In this document: positions 1 through 7,338 of the stretch, piece by piece
Numbering within the stretch: the first letter of the stretch is position 1
How the letters are laid out: every line of letters begins with the position of its first letter
IMG/VR virus record: IMGVR_UViG_3300032284_001178
Coordinates: 1-21,255 of that record
Strand: one strand, 5' to 3'
Length of the DNA stretch: 21,255 nucleotides
Source: a virus
Notes under the pieces: model-generated
Databases searched by the model: none
What the model was told of the DNA's origin: nothing
The model's input: only the letters and a program-made list of their open reading frames with translations
Translations under genes and position numbers: made by a program

Positions 1-241
1 CCGACAACTCCTTTGCCGAGACGATGTGCCAGCCGCTCGCAATTGCTTCCTCTCGAAGTGCCCTCGCCACAGAAGCAGCGGATGCGTTGCCGTAGCCGCC
101 AGCCTGGAACCGCCTGCGGATCTCATGCACGCCGGCTTGGTCGTCAGGAGCAAGGCGGTCAATCCACGTCACCGGCTTCGCCGGCCTGACCCTTTCCGCT
201 ACGGCGTCGGCCAGCCCGACGCTTCGGCTTTTCGCTTTCAC
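1..241 (-). CDS. Small hypothetical phage protein, 3' end cut by window edge
   Basis: I read this frame by hand. It opens at a GTG (239-241) preceded at seven bases by a strong AAGGAG ribosome binding site, and stays open for 80 codons to the window edge. The product begins MKAKSRSVGLADAVAERV and continues with a TWIDRL-APDDQ segment, then a helical stretch (about residues 36-80) containing SAASVARALREE. This spacing resembles a helix-turn-helix, but I cannot prove DNA binding. A later GTG at 172 is an alternative start giving a shorter overlap with the gene upstream. The protein resembles small conserved late-operon proteins I recall from planctomycete prophages; no function is known to me. 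It overlaps the 3' end of the preceding gene in another frame by 83 bases (14 if the later start is used). Confidence 0.6.
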   Translation of the reverse strand, partial: MKAKSRSVGLADAVAERVRPAKPVTWIDRLAPDDQAGVHEIRRRFQAGGYGNASAASVARALREEAIASGWHIVSAKELS

Positions 242-386
242 GTTCCGGCTCCTTGAGGTGTATCCAGCCGTCCTCGTCTGGGATGCCGCCGCCCGCCACT
301 TCGTCTTCATCCTCGTCGCTGTCAAACGGCGAGATGTCCGCAGGCGGCTGCGTCTTGGGCTTCGGCTTGGAGCGGCTGCGTCCCAT
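159..386 (-). CDS. Hypothetical 75-residue charged protein
   Basis: The frame starts at an ATG 21 bases after the stop of the zinc-ribbon-like gene and ends at TGA. The protein has a basic N-terminus (MGRSRSKPKPK), an acidic middle (DSDEDEDE, residues 22-29), a GGG turn, the segment DEDGWIHLKEPE (about 38-49), and a basic tail rich in K, R and G. The acidic and DEDGWIHLK parts look conserved from memory of related prophages. The last 28 codons are also read in another frame as the start of the next gene and look like low-complexity sequence, so this C-terminus may be a by-product of the overlap. No clear ribosome binding site precedes the ATG. Function unknown. It could be a shadow frame, but the operon would otherwise have an unexplained gap here. 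Confidence 0.5.
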   Translation of the reverse strand: MGRSRSKPKPKTQPPADISPFDSDEDEDEVAGGGIPDEDGWIHLKEPERESEKPKRRAGRRRSGKGQAGEAGDVD

Positions 387-407
387 GCCGTTAGAGTGGC
401 AGGCGTG

Positions 408-863
408 TCAAGCAGACGGGGCTTTGCCCCACTTGCCGGCAGGGCACTCTTGGTCGGCCCACGACAATTTGCTGACGTACCCAGCGACCCGCGACACGGG
501 GCATCCGCATAGCTGGCAGGCGTCGTTTTGCAGGTGCTCGCACGTCAGGCATATGTCGTGGCGGCGGATGATCTCCTCGTCGCTCGCCATCGGCATACCG
601 GCGGCGACGTGTTGGACGGTGGCGGCGGCGAAGTTCCGCACTTTCTCAAGGAACGACGGGGCGTCGGTGCGGGCGAGGTCGGGCTGCGGTGCTGGCGGCT
701 GCGGATCGTAGCCTGCCTTCGGTGTGCGAGGATACGCCGGATGCTCAACGTCAATCGTCCACTCGTCGCCCTCCTGCGAGACGACGCACGGCAGCACCTC
801 GTCAAGCATGTATCCACGCTCGGTGCACCGGGCCTCAAGGTATGAGCGGTGGCAGGTGATCAT
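408..863 (-). CDS. Zinc-ribbon-like cysteine protein of the late operon
   Basis: I chose the ATG at 861-863 because it overlaps the upstream stop as TGATG; a longer reading from 947 would run 84 bases into the previous gene. The 151-residue product has an N-terminal part starting MITCHRSYLEARC (Cys 4, 13, 26) with EWTIDVEHPAYPR, a proline-rich linker (about 47-62), a helix (70-90), and a C-terminal cluster: CLTC at 105-108, CQLCGC at 116-121 and CPAGKW at 140-145. Two CxxC pairs eight residues apart suggest a metal-binding ribbon. Proteins with this C-terminal pattern are common at the end of phage tail modules, but their role is not established. Structural, assembly or DNA-related roles are all possible. 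Confidence 0.75.
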   Translation of the reverse strand: MITCHRSYLEARCTERGYMLDEVLPCVVSQEGDEWTIDVEHPAYPRTPKAGYDPQPPAPQPDLARTDAPSFLEKVRNFAAATVQHVAAGMPMASDEEIIRRHDICLTCEHLQNDACQLCGCPVSRVAGYVSKLSWADQECPAGKWGKAPSA

Positions 864-1531
864 GGGAGTGGGTTTGCCATAACCATTACTATGTCTGATC
901 CTGGCTGGGTGACTGACAGTATGCCAGTGATCGCTTCTCCCGCGCATAGCGCGTCCTCTGGAAATGCGTGCTGACTTTCGGAATTGCTCGCAAATAAACC
1001 CCAGTAGCTGTACGACGCTATGTTTATGCCGGACACGACATGCAAAACAACTATTTCAAAGTACAGTTCGTTTGTATATTCATTAAGTGAAAACCTAAGT
1101 AACGACGTTCCAGAGCATGTGTCGCATAAAAGCAAAAGGTTTTGTGGAGTAGGGATAGAAAGCTGCCAGAGTCCGCAGCTAGTCCGAGGCAACGTGTAAG
1201 TGGCCGATGATGTAACTGGATTTGGCCCGCCTCCACGATAATAGACGCCTGTGCCTCCACCTCCTGTTCCAGATATAGTCACCGACACCGAGCTCGGTTG
1301 TTTTATGGTTGAGCCTGAGCAGTAGCACTCGCACGGATTCGGACTGCACGTCGTCCCGACGCCCTTGAACGTCTCCCCCGTCCCTTGGCACTGACACTGC
1401 GGCTTGACCGTGCAAGTCGTGCCTTCGCAGCACGCGCCCTCCTTGCAGGCTTGCAGGCACTCGGCTTCGGTGGTGTAGCCGCCAGACGATGCGGACACAC
1501 CAGAAAACGTGGATACCTGCCTGCACGCCAT
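860..1531 (-). CDS. Cysteine-rich tail-region protein
   Basis: I use the ATG at 1529-1531; a TTG at 1535-1537 overlapping the upstream stop is possible and would add two residues. The 223-residue product has twelve cysteines in its first 71 residues (3, 25, 29, 34, 35, 40, 46, 48, 62, 67, 69, 71), including the runs ACCEGTTC and CQCQGTGETFKGVGTTC. The number and spacing suggest either a disulfide-knotted or a metal-binding module. A glycine-rich linker (about 91-105) leads to a beta-rich remainder (about 110-223) with hydrophobic strands and few cysteines. There is no obvious signal peptide. Its place after the tape-measure and tail-tip genes suggests a virion tail-tip or adsorption component; that is inference. 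The stop overlaps the next start as TGATG. Confidence 0.75.
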   Translation of the reverse strand: MACRQVSTFSGVSASSGGYTTEAECLQACKEGACCEGTTCTVKPQCQCQGTGETFKGVGTTCSPNPCECYCSGSTIKQPSSVSVTISGTGGGGTGVYYRGGGPNPVTSSATYTLPRTSCGLWQLSIPTPQNLLLLCDTCSGTSLLRFSLNEYTNELYFEIVVLHVVSGINIASYSYWGLFASNSESQHAFPEDALCAGEAITGILSVTQPGSDIVMVMANPLP

Positions 1532-1533
1532 GC

Positions 1534-2199
1534 TCAATAGCTCGCTTGGAATGAAATTGCGACTTGAAGCGATCCTTCCTGGCGAACAATAGATCCATCA
1601 GCGGAAGAGGCGTTTGGCTGGAAAGCCACAAACGAGGAGGATGCAGGAACACCTGTCATGCGATGGCACTGATCGAGCGTGCCAACAATGTCATAATATC
1701 GCGTCGGCCCTCCCGAAAACTGAAAACCGGAGCCGTAACCGTAGTTATCTCGACATTGCATTTCGCTCAGTTCCTTATAAGTTTCCGTAGTGAACGCGCT
1801 ATACATCATCTTGCTGTACGCAAATCTGAGCACCCATGCGGTTCCAGTAACATACAGCAATAGATATGCAACGCACGTTGCGTCAGGTTGCGCCGCAAAG
1901 TCGTGCCGCCATGTTGTCCCGTCAGACGATTTCTGCAACGAATAGGTGCCGTTGTACTGAGCACCGGCGAAACCTTCGGACGTGTACTCCGTGCCGTAAA
2001 ACCACGTGTTCTTCGCCCACTTGATGTAGTTCTGCGAAGAAATTGTCACAGTCGCGCTTGCCAGCGATTTCATGGCGTACTGAGAATCAGTTTGGCTGTC
2101 GTCCAAATAGCAATACCACCCACCGCAGCAGTTGCAGTTCTCAGCAGCGCTGCCGTTTTTTACGATGACCGAACCGTTCTTTGTGCCGATGTTCGTCAT
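1534..2199 (-). CDS. Hypothetical tail-region protein with N-terminal Cys cluster
   Basis: The ATG at 2197-2199 makes the ATGA overlap that is typical of this operon; a GTG at 2223 is an alternative that would add eight residues. The 221-residue protein has a cysteine cluster near its N-terminus (CNCCGGWYC, about residues 22-30), then a beta-rich region with many aromatic residues (SSQNYIKWAKNTWFYGTEY, TYSLQKSSDGTTWRHDF). It looks like a compact surface or carbohydrate-interacting fold, but I recognise no named family. It sits between two other putative tail-tip proteins and resembles the downstream Cys-rich protein in layout. Its A/T content appears higher than that of the upstream structural genes, which would fit a variable adsorption cassette. 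Confidence 0.7.
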   Translation of the reverse strand: MTNIGTKNGSVIVKNGSAAENCNCCGGWYCYLDDSQTDSQYAMKSLASATVTISSQNYIKWAKNTWFYGTEYTSEGFAGAQYNGTYSLQKSSDGTTWRHDFAAQPDATCVAYLLLYVTGTAWVLRFAYSKMMYSAFTTETYKELSEMQCRDNYGYGSGFQFSGGPTRYYDIVGTLDQCHRMTGVPASSSFVAFQPNASSADGSIVRQEGSLQVAISFQASY

Positions 2200-3062
2200 G
2201 TGCAGGCCGTAGTAGAGAGCCACTTGACGCCGCCGTTTTGACTACCAAGAACGCTAGTGCCGCTTGTGTTGTAGCCGTCGGCAGTTGTCAAATTGAATGC
2301 GACCAGAGAAATTTGAACGTCTTTACCTCCGTTCAACGACTGCAACAGACATTTTCCAATACCCGTGCTTGTGTTGGGAATGAATGACACAAGCCTGTTT
2401 GTCACAGAAAAAGACTCAAAGGTTGCGAGTCCATTTGGCGTGTCATGAATGATGTTAACCGTTTTCGCAGTTCCGTAGTCCCAACGCCCGTAGAACTCTC
2501 CTTCGGCTATCCCGCCTGGGCAACCCAATTGAATGACTGCCCATCGCGTCGAATAGCCGCCGTCTGCAAGCCACAGAATGCGAGCGGTGCCAAAGGCTGA
2601 CGTGCGAAACGTCGTCGCTCCAGGTTGCGGCTTGACGTACTCCAAAAACGAGTCCGTAGACACGTTGACTTGAGCTTGCACAACCCCACCAACCGCCACC
2701 TTGCCAATCTTGCCGCTCTCAATCGGTTCAACCGCCACGCACCAGGCCGTAGTCGTCGCGGAAGGCGTGCCGCCCGTCAGTACGGGCATTTCCTCAAACG
2801 ACGCCGTAGCGCCGCCTGACGATGACGTAGGCGTGATTGCCACGCCAGTGATCTCCAAGACGCCCCAACGAGCGACCGTGACGCTAGGCTGGCAGTAGCA
2901 CCATGTATACGGTTTGAGCACCGTTGAGCCGGGAACGCCAGACGTGCCGGCGTGAGCGCCGAGAACGAGGTCCGCCGCATCCTGTGCTCGATTCCACGCA
3001 CGAGCAGAGATTGCACCGCGTAGCGGCTGGCCCGGCTCTAGGCGACCGTCTGGGCGCGGCAT
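2196..3062 (-). CDS. Putative tail or baseplate-associated structural protein
   Basis: This 288-residue protein begins MPRPDGRLEPGQPLRGAISA and has an N-terminal anchor-like module (about 1-45, with ARAWNRAQDAADLVLG). I recall that module at the start of tail-associated proteins in planctomycete prophages, coupled to varied C-terminal parts. The remainder is beta-rich: the segment WCYCQPSVTVARWGVLEITG (about 53-72), a central region with YVKPQPGATTFRTSAFGTARILW, and a C-terminal domain from about 170. The start overlaps the stop of the previous gene (TAATG), and the stop overlaps the next start (ATGA). The position after the distal-tail candidate suggests a fibre or receptor-binding role. No catalytic motif is visible. 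Confidence 0.75.
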   Translation of the reverse strand: MPRPDGRLEPGQPLRGAISARAWNRAQDAADLVLGAHAGTSGVPGSTVLKPYTWCYCQPSVTVARWGVLEITGVAITPTSSSGGATASFEEMPVLTGGTPSATTTAWCVAVEPIESGKIGKVAVGGVVQAQVNVSTDSFLEYVKPQPGATTFRTSAFGTARILWLADGGYSTRWAVIQLGCPGGIAEGEFYGRWDYGTAKTVNIIHDTPNGLATFESFSVTNRLVSFIPNTSTGIGKCLLQSLNGGKDVQISLVAFNLTTADGYNTSGTSVLGSQNGGVKWLSTTACT

Positions 3063-3946
3063 TAGGTGATTCCTATGCCAAGAGCCGAGAAATCCGAGTC
3101 TTTGTAGACTTGATTGACATAAACACCCTTTGGTTTCTTCAAAAGGTCAGACGCACTTCCGTTTGCAACGGTTTCATACTTAACCCAAAGGTATTCGTGC
3201 CCTTTTTTCTCAATGCCGGTGATGTCCCCAATAGAAATGGCCGGAACCGTTTGCCCGGAGCCTGCATTTGGCGAGGCGACAAAACGATAGGACAACGACC
3301 ACGGCCCGCGTCCTTTTTGATCGTCCCACTCCTGCGAGCCGCTGCAACCCATGAACAGCACTTCGCCGGCAGCAAACCCTCTAAAAGACGCTCGATTGGT
3401 TGTTCCCGTCACCGTGGCAAGAGAACGAATGTACGTGTTCGTGACGTATGTGTTTGGCACGTCATACGTTTCCTGCCACTGCAATTGAGGCACAACAATG
3501 TCAACGCCGTTGACGCCGTTCCCATCAACACCGATTGCTTTGAATTGATAGTTCGCGCCTCCGAATCCAGCCGGATAGGCAGTTTCCGATTCTGCCTGCG
3601 TGATGTGCTGCGTTCCGCCGGTCGTGTCAAACGACCGGGCACGCTTCAAAGGCTCCGTGCCGTCTTCCGCACCATTCTTCTCGTACTGGATCGTGACTTG
3701 CCAAGCGTCGTCGCCCAAGTAGCTGACGCTGTATTGCTCGGCACGCAGCTGCATGCCAGACACGCCTGGATACTGCCAATACTGCCCGTAGGTCGTGATC
3801 TGTGTGTTGATTTCGGCGTGTAGCACAACGTCATCAGACGTGCCGAACACCTTGTACGACTTCACGTAAGAAGACGCAGCCTTCTTGCCCTTGCGGACAA
3901 TCGTCGCTTGTCGTGAGTCGCCGTCTTCAATCCAAGTGAGTGCCAT
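3062..3946 (-). CDS. Conserved tail protein after tape measure (distal-tail candidate)
   Basis: The gene directly follows the tape measure with a TAATG overlap, the position where siphophages encode the distal tail protein. The 294-residue product starts MALTWIEDGDSRQATIVRKG and holds motifs I recall as conserved in planctomycete prophages: FDTTGGTQHITQ (about 106-117), GNGVNGVDIVVP, RASFRGFAAGEVLFMG (about 190-205), SYRFVASPN, GDITGIEKKGHEYLWVKYE, and a C-terminus with YVNQVYKDSDFSALGIG. It appears to be an all-beta protein made of an N-terminal domain (about 1-110) and a C-terminal one (about 150-294). It is probably a virion component joining the tail tube to the tip. The distal-tail assignment rests on gene order, not on a recognised Dit motif. 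Confidence 0.75.
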   Translation of the reverse strand: MALTWIEDGDSRQATIVRKGKKAASSYVKSYKVFGTSDDVVLHAEINTQITTYGQYWQYPGVSGMQLRAEQYSVSYLGDDAWQVTIQYEKNGAEDGTEPLKRARSFDTTGGTQHITQAESETAYPAGFGGANYQFKAIGVDGNGVNGVDIVVPQLQWQETYDVPNTYVTNTYIRSLATVTGTTNRASFRGFAAGEVLFMGCSGSQEWDDQKGRGPWSLSYRFVASPNAGSGQTVPAISIGDITGIEKKGHEYLWVKYETVANGSASDLLKKPKGVYVNQVYKDSDFSALGIGIT

Positions 3947-6261
3947 TACGCTGCCACCGCCCCTTCATCGCCAATGTTCTCGGTGTTCTTCTGGATGCCT
4001 TCGAGCGCCTTCAGCTGACGCTCGGCAATCGTGGAACCGAAGCCCATGCCGCCAAGGTTGACGCTCGAGAACGTGCCTTGCGTCTCGACTTGCTTGGCGG
4101 CTTCCGCTGCCGCCTTCAAAAGTGCGTCTTGCTCTGGTGGTTTGATACCGCCGGGGGATGCTTCAACAATTCCAGAGACAGCGGTCGGCGTCACCTTTTG
4201 AGCGGCTAGGTCAACGGCTTCGCCGTACTTCTTTTGCTGTGCCTCGGTGAGCATGCCAGTGTCGCGCAGTGCGAAGAACTCGTCAGCCAGCGTGCGAAGT
4301 TCGTCCATCGTCTTCGCTTCGCCAACCGCGTTGATGACGTCGTCGCCTTGGCTAGAAAGCGTGCGGCGAAGGCTCGCCTTGCTGGTGAGTTGTCCTAGTT
4401 TTTCCGTTGACGCCGCCGCCGACTTGCGAAGGTTGTCGCCAAATGCCGTAGCGCCGGAAGTCCTTTCGTTGATGACGCGGCTGTTCTCGGTTTCCATTGC
4501 CGAAACGCTGCGGTCAGTGTTGGCTTGAATGGCATCGTTGCGGCGTTTGACTTCGTCGTTGCTTAGAGTGATGTTCCACCAGTTTGCGGTTTGGGCAATC
4601 TGGCTCCACATATGCTCCCACGCAACCGCGATGCCGGTGCCGAGGTCCGTGAATCCATTCTGGAACTGCGTTGACCAATTGACGAACGCAGACTGAAGAT
4701 CTGCGGTGCCGGTCTGCCACGCCGCCATCAGCCCCGTCATGGCAATGTCCATTGCGCCGCCAAGATCGCCACCGGAAATCGCGTCATAGATTCCCGTAAT
4801 CGTCGTTGACGCAATCGACTGCACTTCGCCAAACGTGGCAGTAAACGAGTCTTTGAGTTCCGGCGTCGTCACGACCAGGGCAGCGATGCCAGCCGCCACG
4901 AGCCCCAGCGGGCTCAACAGAGCACCCAGGATGCCACCAGCGACCGCTATCGCAGTGCCGAGAGCGTAGAACGCCAAGCCACAGCCGATGACCGCTACGG
5001 TGCCTTTGGCGATGCCTACGACCATCTGCTGATTCTCTTTGACGAAGCCCGTGACAGCCGTCGCCAAGTCCTCAATGAATCCGATGACGACCATGAGGGC
5101 CGGTGCCAGAGCGTCACCGAGAGCCAGCTGCGTGCCTTCAATCGCAGACAATGCAATACGGACAGAGCCGCCTAGGCCCGCATCCATCGCCTTGGCGGTT
5201 TTCATCGCCACGTCGTCAGCGGTCTTCATACCCTCTGACAGTTTGGCAACGCCGCCGGCAGACTTGGACAGCACGTTAGCACTCGTGATACCGAGCAACC
5301 CAAACGCCTTCGCCATCTTTGCCGTGCGTTCAGCGACCGGCATGTCCATCGTCGCCGTGTTGATCTCGTCCAAGATTTGAACGAGCGGCTTGAGATTGCC
5401 TGCTGCGTCTGTGTTGCTGACGCCGAACAGTTCTTGCAGCTTCCCGCCAGCACCAGCGGAAATCACAGACAGACGCCGCAACGCCGTTCCGGCCTCGCTG
5501 CCTTGGATGCCGACGTTGCCGAGAGCACCGAGAATCGCAGTCGTATCCTCGAGCGACATTCCGAGCGACTTCGCCACCGGGCCGGCGTACTTCAAAGACT
5601 CGCCAAGGCTATCAACCGTGTTGAACGTGTTGTTTGCCGCGTAGGTCAAGATGTCGGCTGCGTGTGCCGCGTCATCGGCACCTAGCTCAAACTGACGCAG
5701 CGTTGCCGCCATGATGCCGGCGGACCGCGTAGCGTTCGTGCCAGTTGCCCTGGACAAGTCCAGCACGGCGGCAGTCATGTTGTTGATCTCGTCTGGCTTA
5801 AAGCCAGCGCGACCAAGTTCAGTCATAAGGTTGGCAACCTCAACCGCCGTGAACGACGTGGTCGCACCAAGGTCGCGGGCCTTGTCGTTCAGCATTGAGA
5901 ACGCCGCTGCACCTTCTGGACCGAGCGAGCCAGTGACAGCCGCAGTCGCACGGATGGCGTCGTCAAACGATGCGAACTGCTTGAGTGACAACGCCACCGG
6001 AGCGGCTATCGCAGTGCCGAACACCGCCATCTTCGTGCCGACGCCTGCAAGCGAGTTGCCTACGCGGACAACGCTTTTGCTGATGCCGTTGAACGCCTTG
6101 AACATGCCGGCGATGCCGGCGATGCCGGCACCAACGCCGCCAAACGAGCCTAGCTTTGCGAGCCGCTTGTCAACGACCCCCATCGTCTGGAAAAACTGAT
6201 TGGCACGAGCGCCAATCTCGACAAACACACCGCCCATCCGAATGCTGCCGGCACTAGCCAT
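3946..6261 (-). CDS. Tail tape measure protein (TP901 type)
   Basis: This protein sets tail length and is carried inside the tail tube. The 771-residue product contains a TP901-family core at about residues 95-340, including FASFDDAIRATAAVTG, ATTSFTAVEVANLMTELGRA, AGIMAATLRQFEL and GNVGIQGSEAGTALRRLS. Alanine- and glycine-rich hydrophobic segments follow at about 412-465 (AKGTVAVIGCGLAFYALGTA, GLVAAGIAALVV), which could insert in the host membrane during DNA ejection. The C-terminal third is polar and helical. The start is an ATG preceded by GGAG at six bases. Taking about 0.15 nm per residue, the usual scaling, the tail would be roughly 115 nm. No lysozyme or peptidase domain is visible. It follows the chaperone extension by 15 bases, as expected for this module. 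Confidence 0.95.
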   Translation of the reverse strand: MASAGSIRMGGVFVEIGARANQFFQTMGVVDKRLAKLGSFGGVGAGIAGIAGMFKAFNGISKSVVRVGNSLAGVGTKMAVFGTAIAAPVALSLKQFASFDDAIRATAAVTGSLGPEGAAAFSMLNDKARDLGATTSFTAVEVANLMTELGRAGFKPDEINNMTAAVLDLSRATGTNATRSAGIMAATLRQFELGADDAAHAADILTYAANNTFNTVDSLGESLKYAGPVAKSLGMSLEDTTAILGALGNVGIQGSEAGTALRRLSVISAGAGGKLQELFGVSNTDAAGNLKPLVQILDEINTATMDMPVAERTAKMAKAFGLLGITSANVLSKSAGGVAKLSEGMKTADDVAMKTAKAMDAGLGGSVRIALSAIEGTQLALGDALAPALMVVIGFIEDLATAVTGFVKENQQMVVGIAKGTVAVIGCGLAFYALGTAIAVAGGILGALLSPLGLVAAGIAALVVTTPELKDSFTATFGEVQSIASTTITGIYDAISGGDLGGAMDIAMTGLMAAWQTGTADLQSAFVNWSTQFQNGFTDLGTGIAVAWEHMWSQIAQTANWWNITLSNDEVKRRNDAIQANTDRSVSAMETENSRVINERTSGATAFGDNLRKSAAASTEKLGQLTSKASLRRTLSSQGDDVINAVGEAKTMDELRTLADEFFALRDTGMLTEAQQKKYGEAVDLAAQKVTPTAVSGIVEASPGGIKPPEQDALLKAAAEAAKQVETQGTFSSVNLGGMGFGSTIAERQLKALEGIQKNTENIGDEGAVAA

Positions 6262-6276
6262 GTTTTTCTCCGGTAG

Positions 6277-6971
6277 CTAGATGTGCTTGTCCCATTTAGG
6301 CCCGAAAAGCCGCTTCAAATCCTCTGGCGTTGCCTCACGCGGCTTTGGCTTCTTGATGTATGGATGGAACTTCGTTGCGTCCGCTGGCGGCTTTGATTGC
6401 GTCCGATTGATGTTGTAGGTCTGTGCCAGCAAGGTTGCCGTGTGCCACCAATCTGCCTCTAGGCGACCATTGCGGGCTGCGATGAGTTGTCGGAATGTCC
6501 ACTCTCCTGGGTAGACGCCGAGGACGCCTGCGGCTTCCCAGATTGCTGACCAGATGCCTCCAGACTCGCCTCCGCTCGCTCCATCAGTTCCAGAGTCGCT
6601 TCGTCCATCTTTGCGGCTAGAAGTCCGATGGTCTTGCGGAGGCGTGGCGGGAAAAAATCGATAAGTTCCTGCTCAAGCACCTTGGCGGCAGCGTCCAAAG
6701 CGTCACCACGAAGACCGTCAAAAAACTCTTCCTTCGTCAACTTCTTGTCTTCAACCTGACGGCACAGAATCGCGTAGAGCGTCTCGGCAATCGTCGTGTA
6801 CTGCCCTCGGAGCACTTGCATCGTCGTTGCGATGCTTGACACGTCCACGATGTCAAACGGCACCTTCTGCCCTTCAACGTCAACCGTGACGTTGTCCTTG
6901 ACTCGCATGGCAGCGGCAATCGTCAACGCGACTTGCCACGGCCTGCCCTGGTCATCTCGAAATTCACGCAT
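6277..6971 (-). CDS. Tail assembly chaperone, -1 frameshift long form (G-T type)
   Basis: This entry is a composite of two frames. Translation starts at the ATG at 6971. At the slippery heptamer T TTT TTC (6651-6657) a -1 slip moves reading from codon 107 (Phe) into a frame that stays open for 124 more codons to TAG at 6277, giving about 231 residues. The extension contains WSAIWEAAGVLGVYPGEW, FRQLIAARNGR, DWWHTATLLAQTYNINR and KFHPYIKKPKPREATPEDLK. It looks like genuine protein and resembles the second chaperone part known before phage tape measures. No ATG, GTG or TTG occurs in that frame until inside the ATLLAQ motif, so independent initiation is unlikely. By analogy with lambda gpG/gpGT it would bind the tape measure and recruit tail tube subunits. 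The exact slip site is inferred; the -1 direction is fixed by the sequence. Confidence 0.82.
6459..6971 (-). CDS. Tail assembly chaperone, short form (G type)
   Basis: The unshifted frame gives a 170-residue protein ending at TAG. It starts MREFRDDQGRPWQVALTIAA, then has a mixed domain typical of tail chaperones (about 1-107, with MQVLRGQYTTIAETLYAILC and LTKEEFFDGL), a helix (about 108-134, RKTIGLLAAKMDEATLELME), and a disordered Gln/Ser-rich tail (about 138-170) without recognisable structure. That tail overlaps the -1 frame in which the conserved extension is encoded, a layout usual for frameshifting chaperone genes. A GAGG ribosome binding site lies just before the ATG, overlapping the TAG stop of the previous gene. 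The short form should be the major product, with the long form a minority. Confidence 0.88.
   Translation of the reverse strand: MREFRDDQGRPWQVALTIAAAMRVKDNVTVDVEGQKVPFDIVDVSSIATTMQVLRGQYTTIAETLYAILCRQVEDKKLTKEEFFDGLRGDALDAAAKVLEQELIDFFPPRLRKTIGLLAAKMDEATLELMERAEASLEASGQQSGKPQASSASTQESGHSDNSSQPAMVA
6651..6657 (-). promoter_or_regulatory. Slippery heptamer T TTT TTC for -1 frameshifting
   Basis: Read on the minus strand in the frame of the chaperone gene, codons 105-107 are GAT TTT TTC, which gives the pattern X XXY YYZ exactly. Both tRNAs can re-pair after a one-base backward slip. The -1 frame is open from a TGA about seven codons upstream to the TAG at 6277. The bases that follow are GC-rich (CCCGCCACGCCTCCGC), but I could not identify a definite stimulatory stem-loop by eye. 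A later slip before the zero-frame TAG at 6459 remains possible, though no better heptamer is apparent. Confidence 0.7.
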
Positions 6972-6975
6972 CCCA

Positions 6976-7338
6976 CTACCTCAACAATCTAGGGTCAGTC
7001 ATCTTTCCTTCGAGCGTGAACGTCGCCACGCCGTCTATCGGATCTGTCTCGCTAATGCCCGTCAGGACAGCCACGAACGAGAAGCCACTTACGCCACCGA
7101 AGACCGTGAACGTGCCGCCCGTGTGCATTTTCTGAAACGCCGTCCCGAGATCTGCGGCGTCGTTTAGTTCAACAGACACAGAGCACTCGTAGCCCGTGCT
7201 GTAGACGCTGGAATACCGACTTCCGTAGGCGTTCACGTCGATGGTGCGAGCCGACTCTGTCAGCGTCACGTTGCGAGCGCTGGCGATATAGCCACCATCC
7301 AGTTCGATGGTGCAATCTTTCCCCAGCGTGATCGCCAT
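6976..7338 (-). CDS. Tail tube-like protein, paralogue 3
   Basis: This 120-residue all-beta protein starts MAITLGKDCTIELDGGYIAS and ends its last strand region with DPIDGVATFTLEGKMTDPRL. The start motif TLGKD and the ending motif (P/N)(I/L)DG..T(F/Y).(L/V) are shared with the two genes upstream, so the three arose by tandem duplication. Between them come strands such as RNVTLTESARTIDVNAYGSR and YECSVSVELND. The size and position just before the tail chaperone fit a major tail tube subunit or a close relative. The start overlaps the preceding stop as TGATG. It cannot be said from sequence which paralogue forms the bulk of the tube. Confidence 0.78.
   Translation of the reverse strand: MAITLGKDCTIELDGGYIASARNVTLTESARTIDVNAYGSRYSSVYSTGYECSVSVELNDAADLGTAFQKMHTGGTFTVFGGVSGFSFVAVLTGISETDPIDGVATFTLEGKMTDPRLLR

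Noticed and set aside
253-711. Plus-strand open frame of 152 codons
   Set aside because: It lies opposite the zinc-ribbon-like gene and the two left-edge genes, has no recognisable motif, and all other genes are on the minus strand.
2924-3823. Plus-strand open frame of 299 codons
   Set aside because: It is the complement of the conserved distal-tail candidate and tail-associated gene, both of which have better motifs and overlaps with neighbours.
6100-6140. Run of GCCGGCGATGCCGGCGATGCC repeats in the tape measure gene
   Set aside because: It encodes the Gly-Ile-Ala-Gly-Ile-Ala-Gly stretch of the protein and needs no separate explanation.
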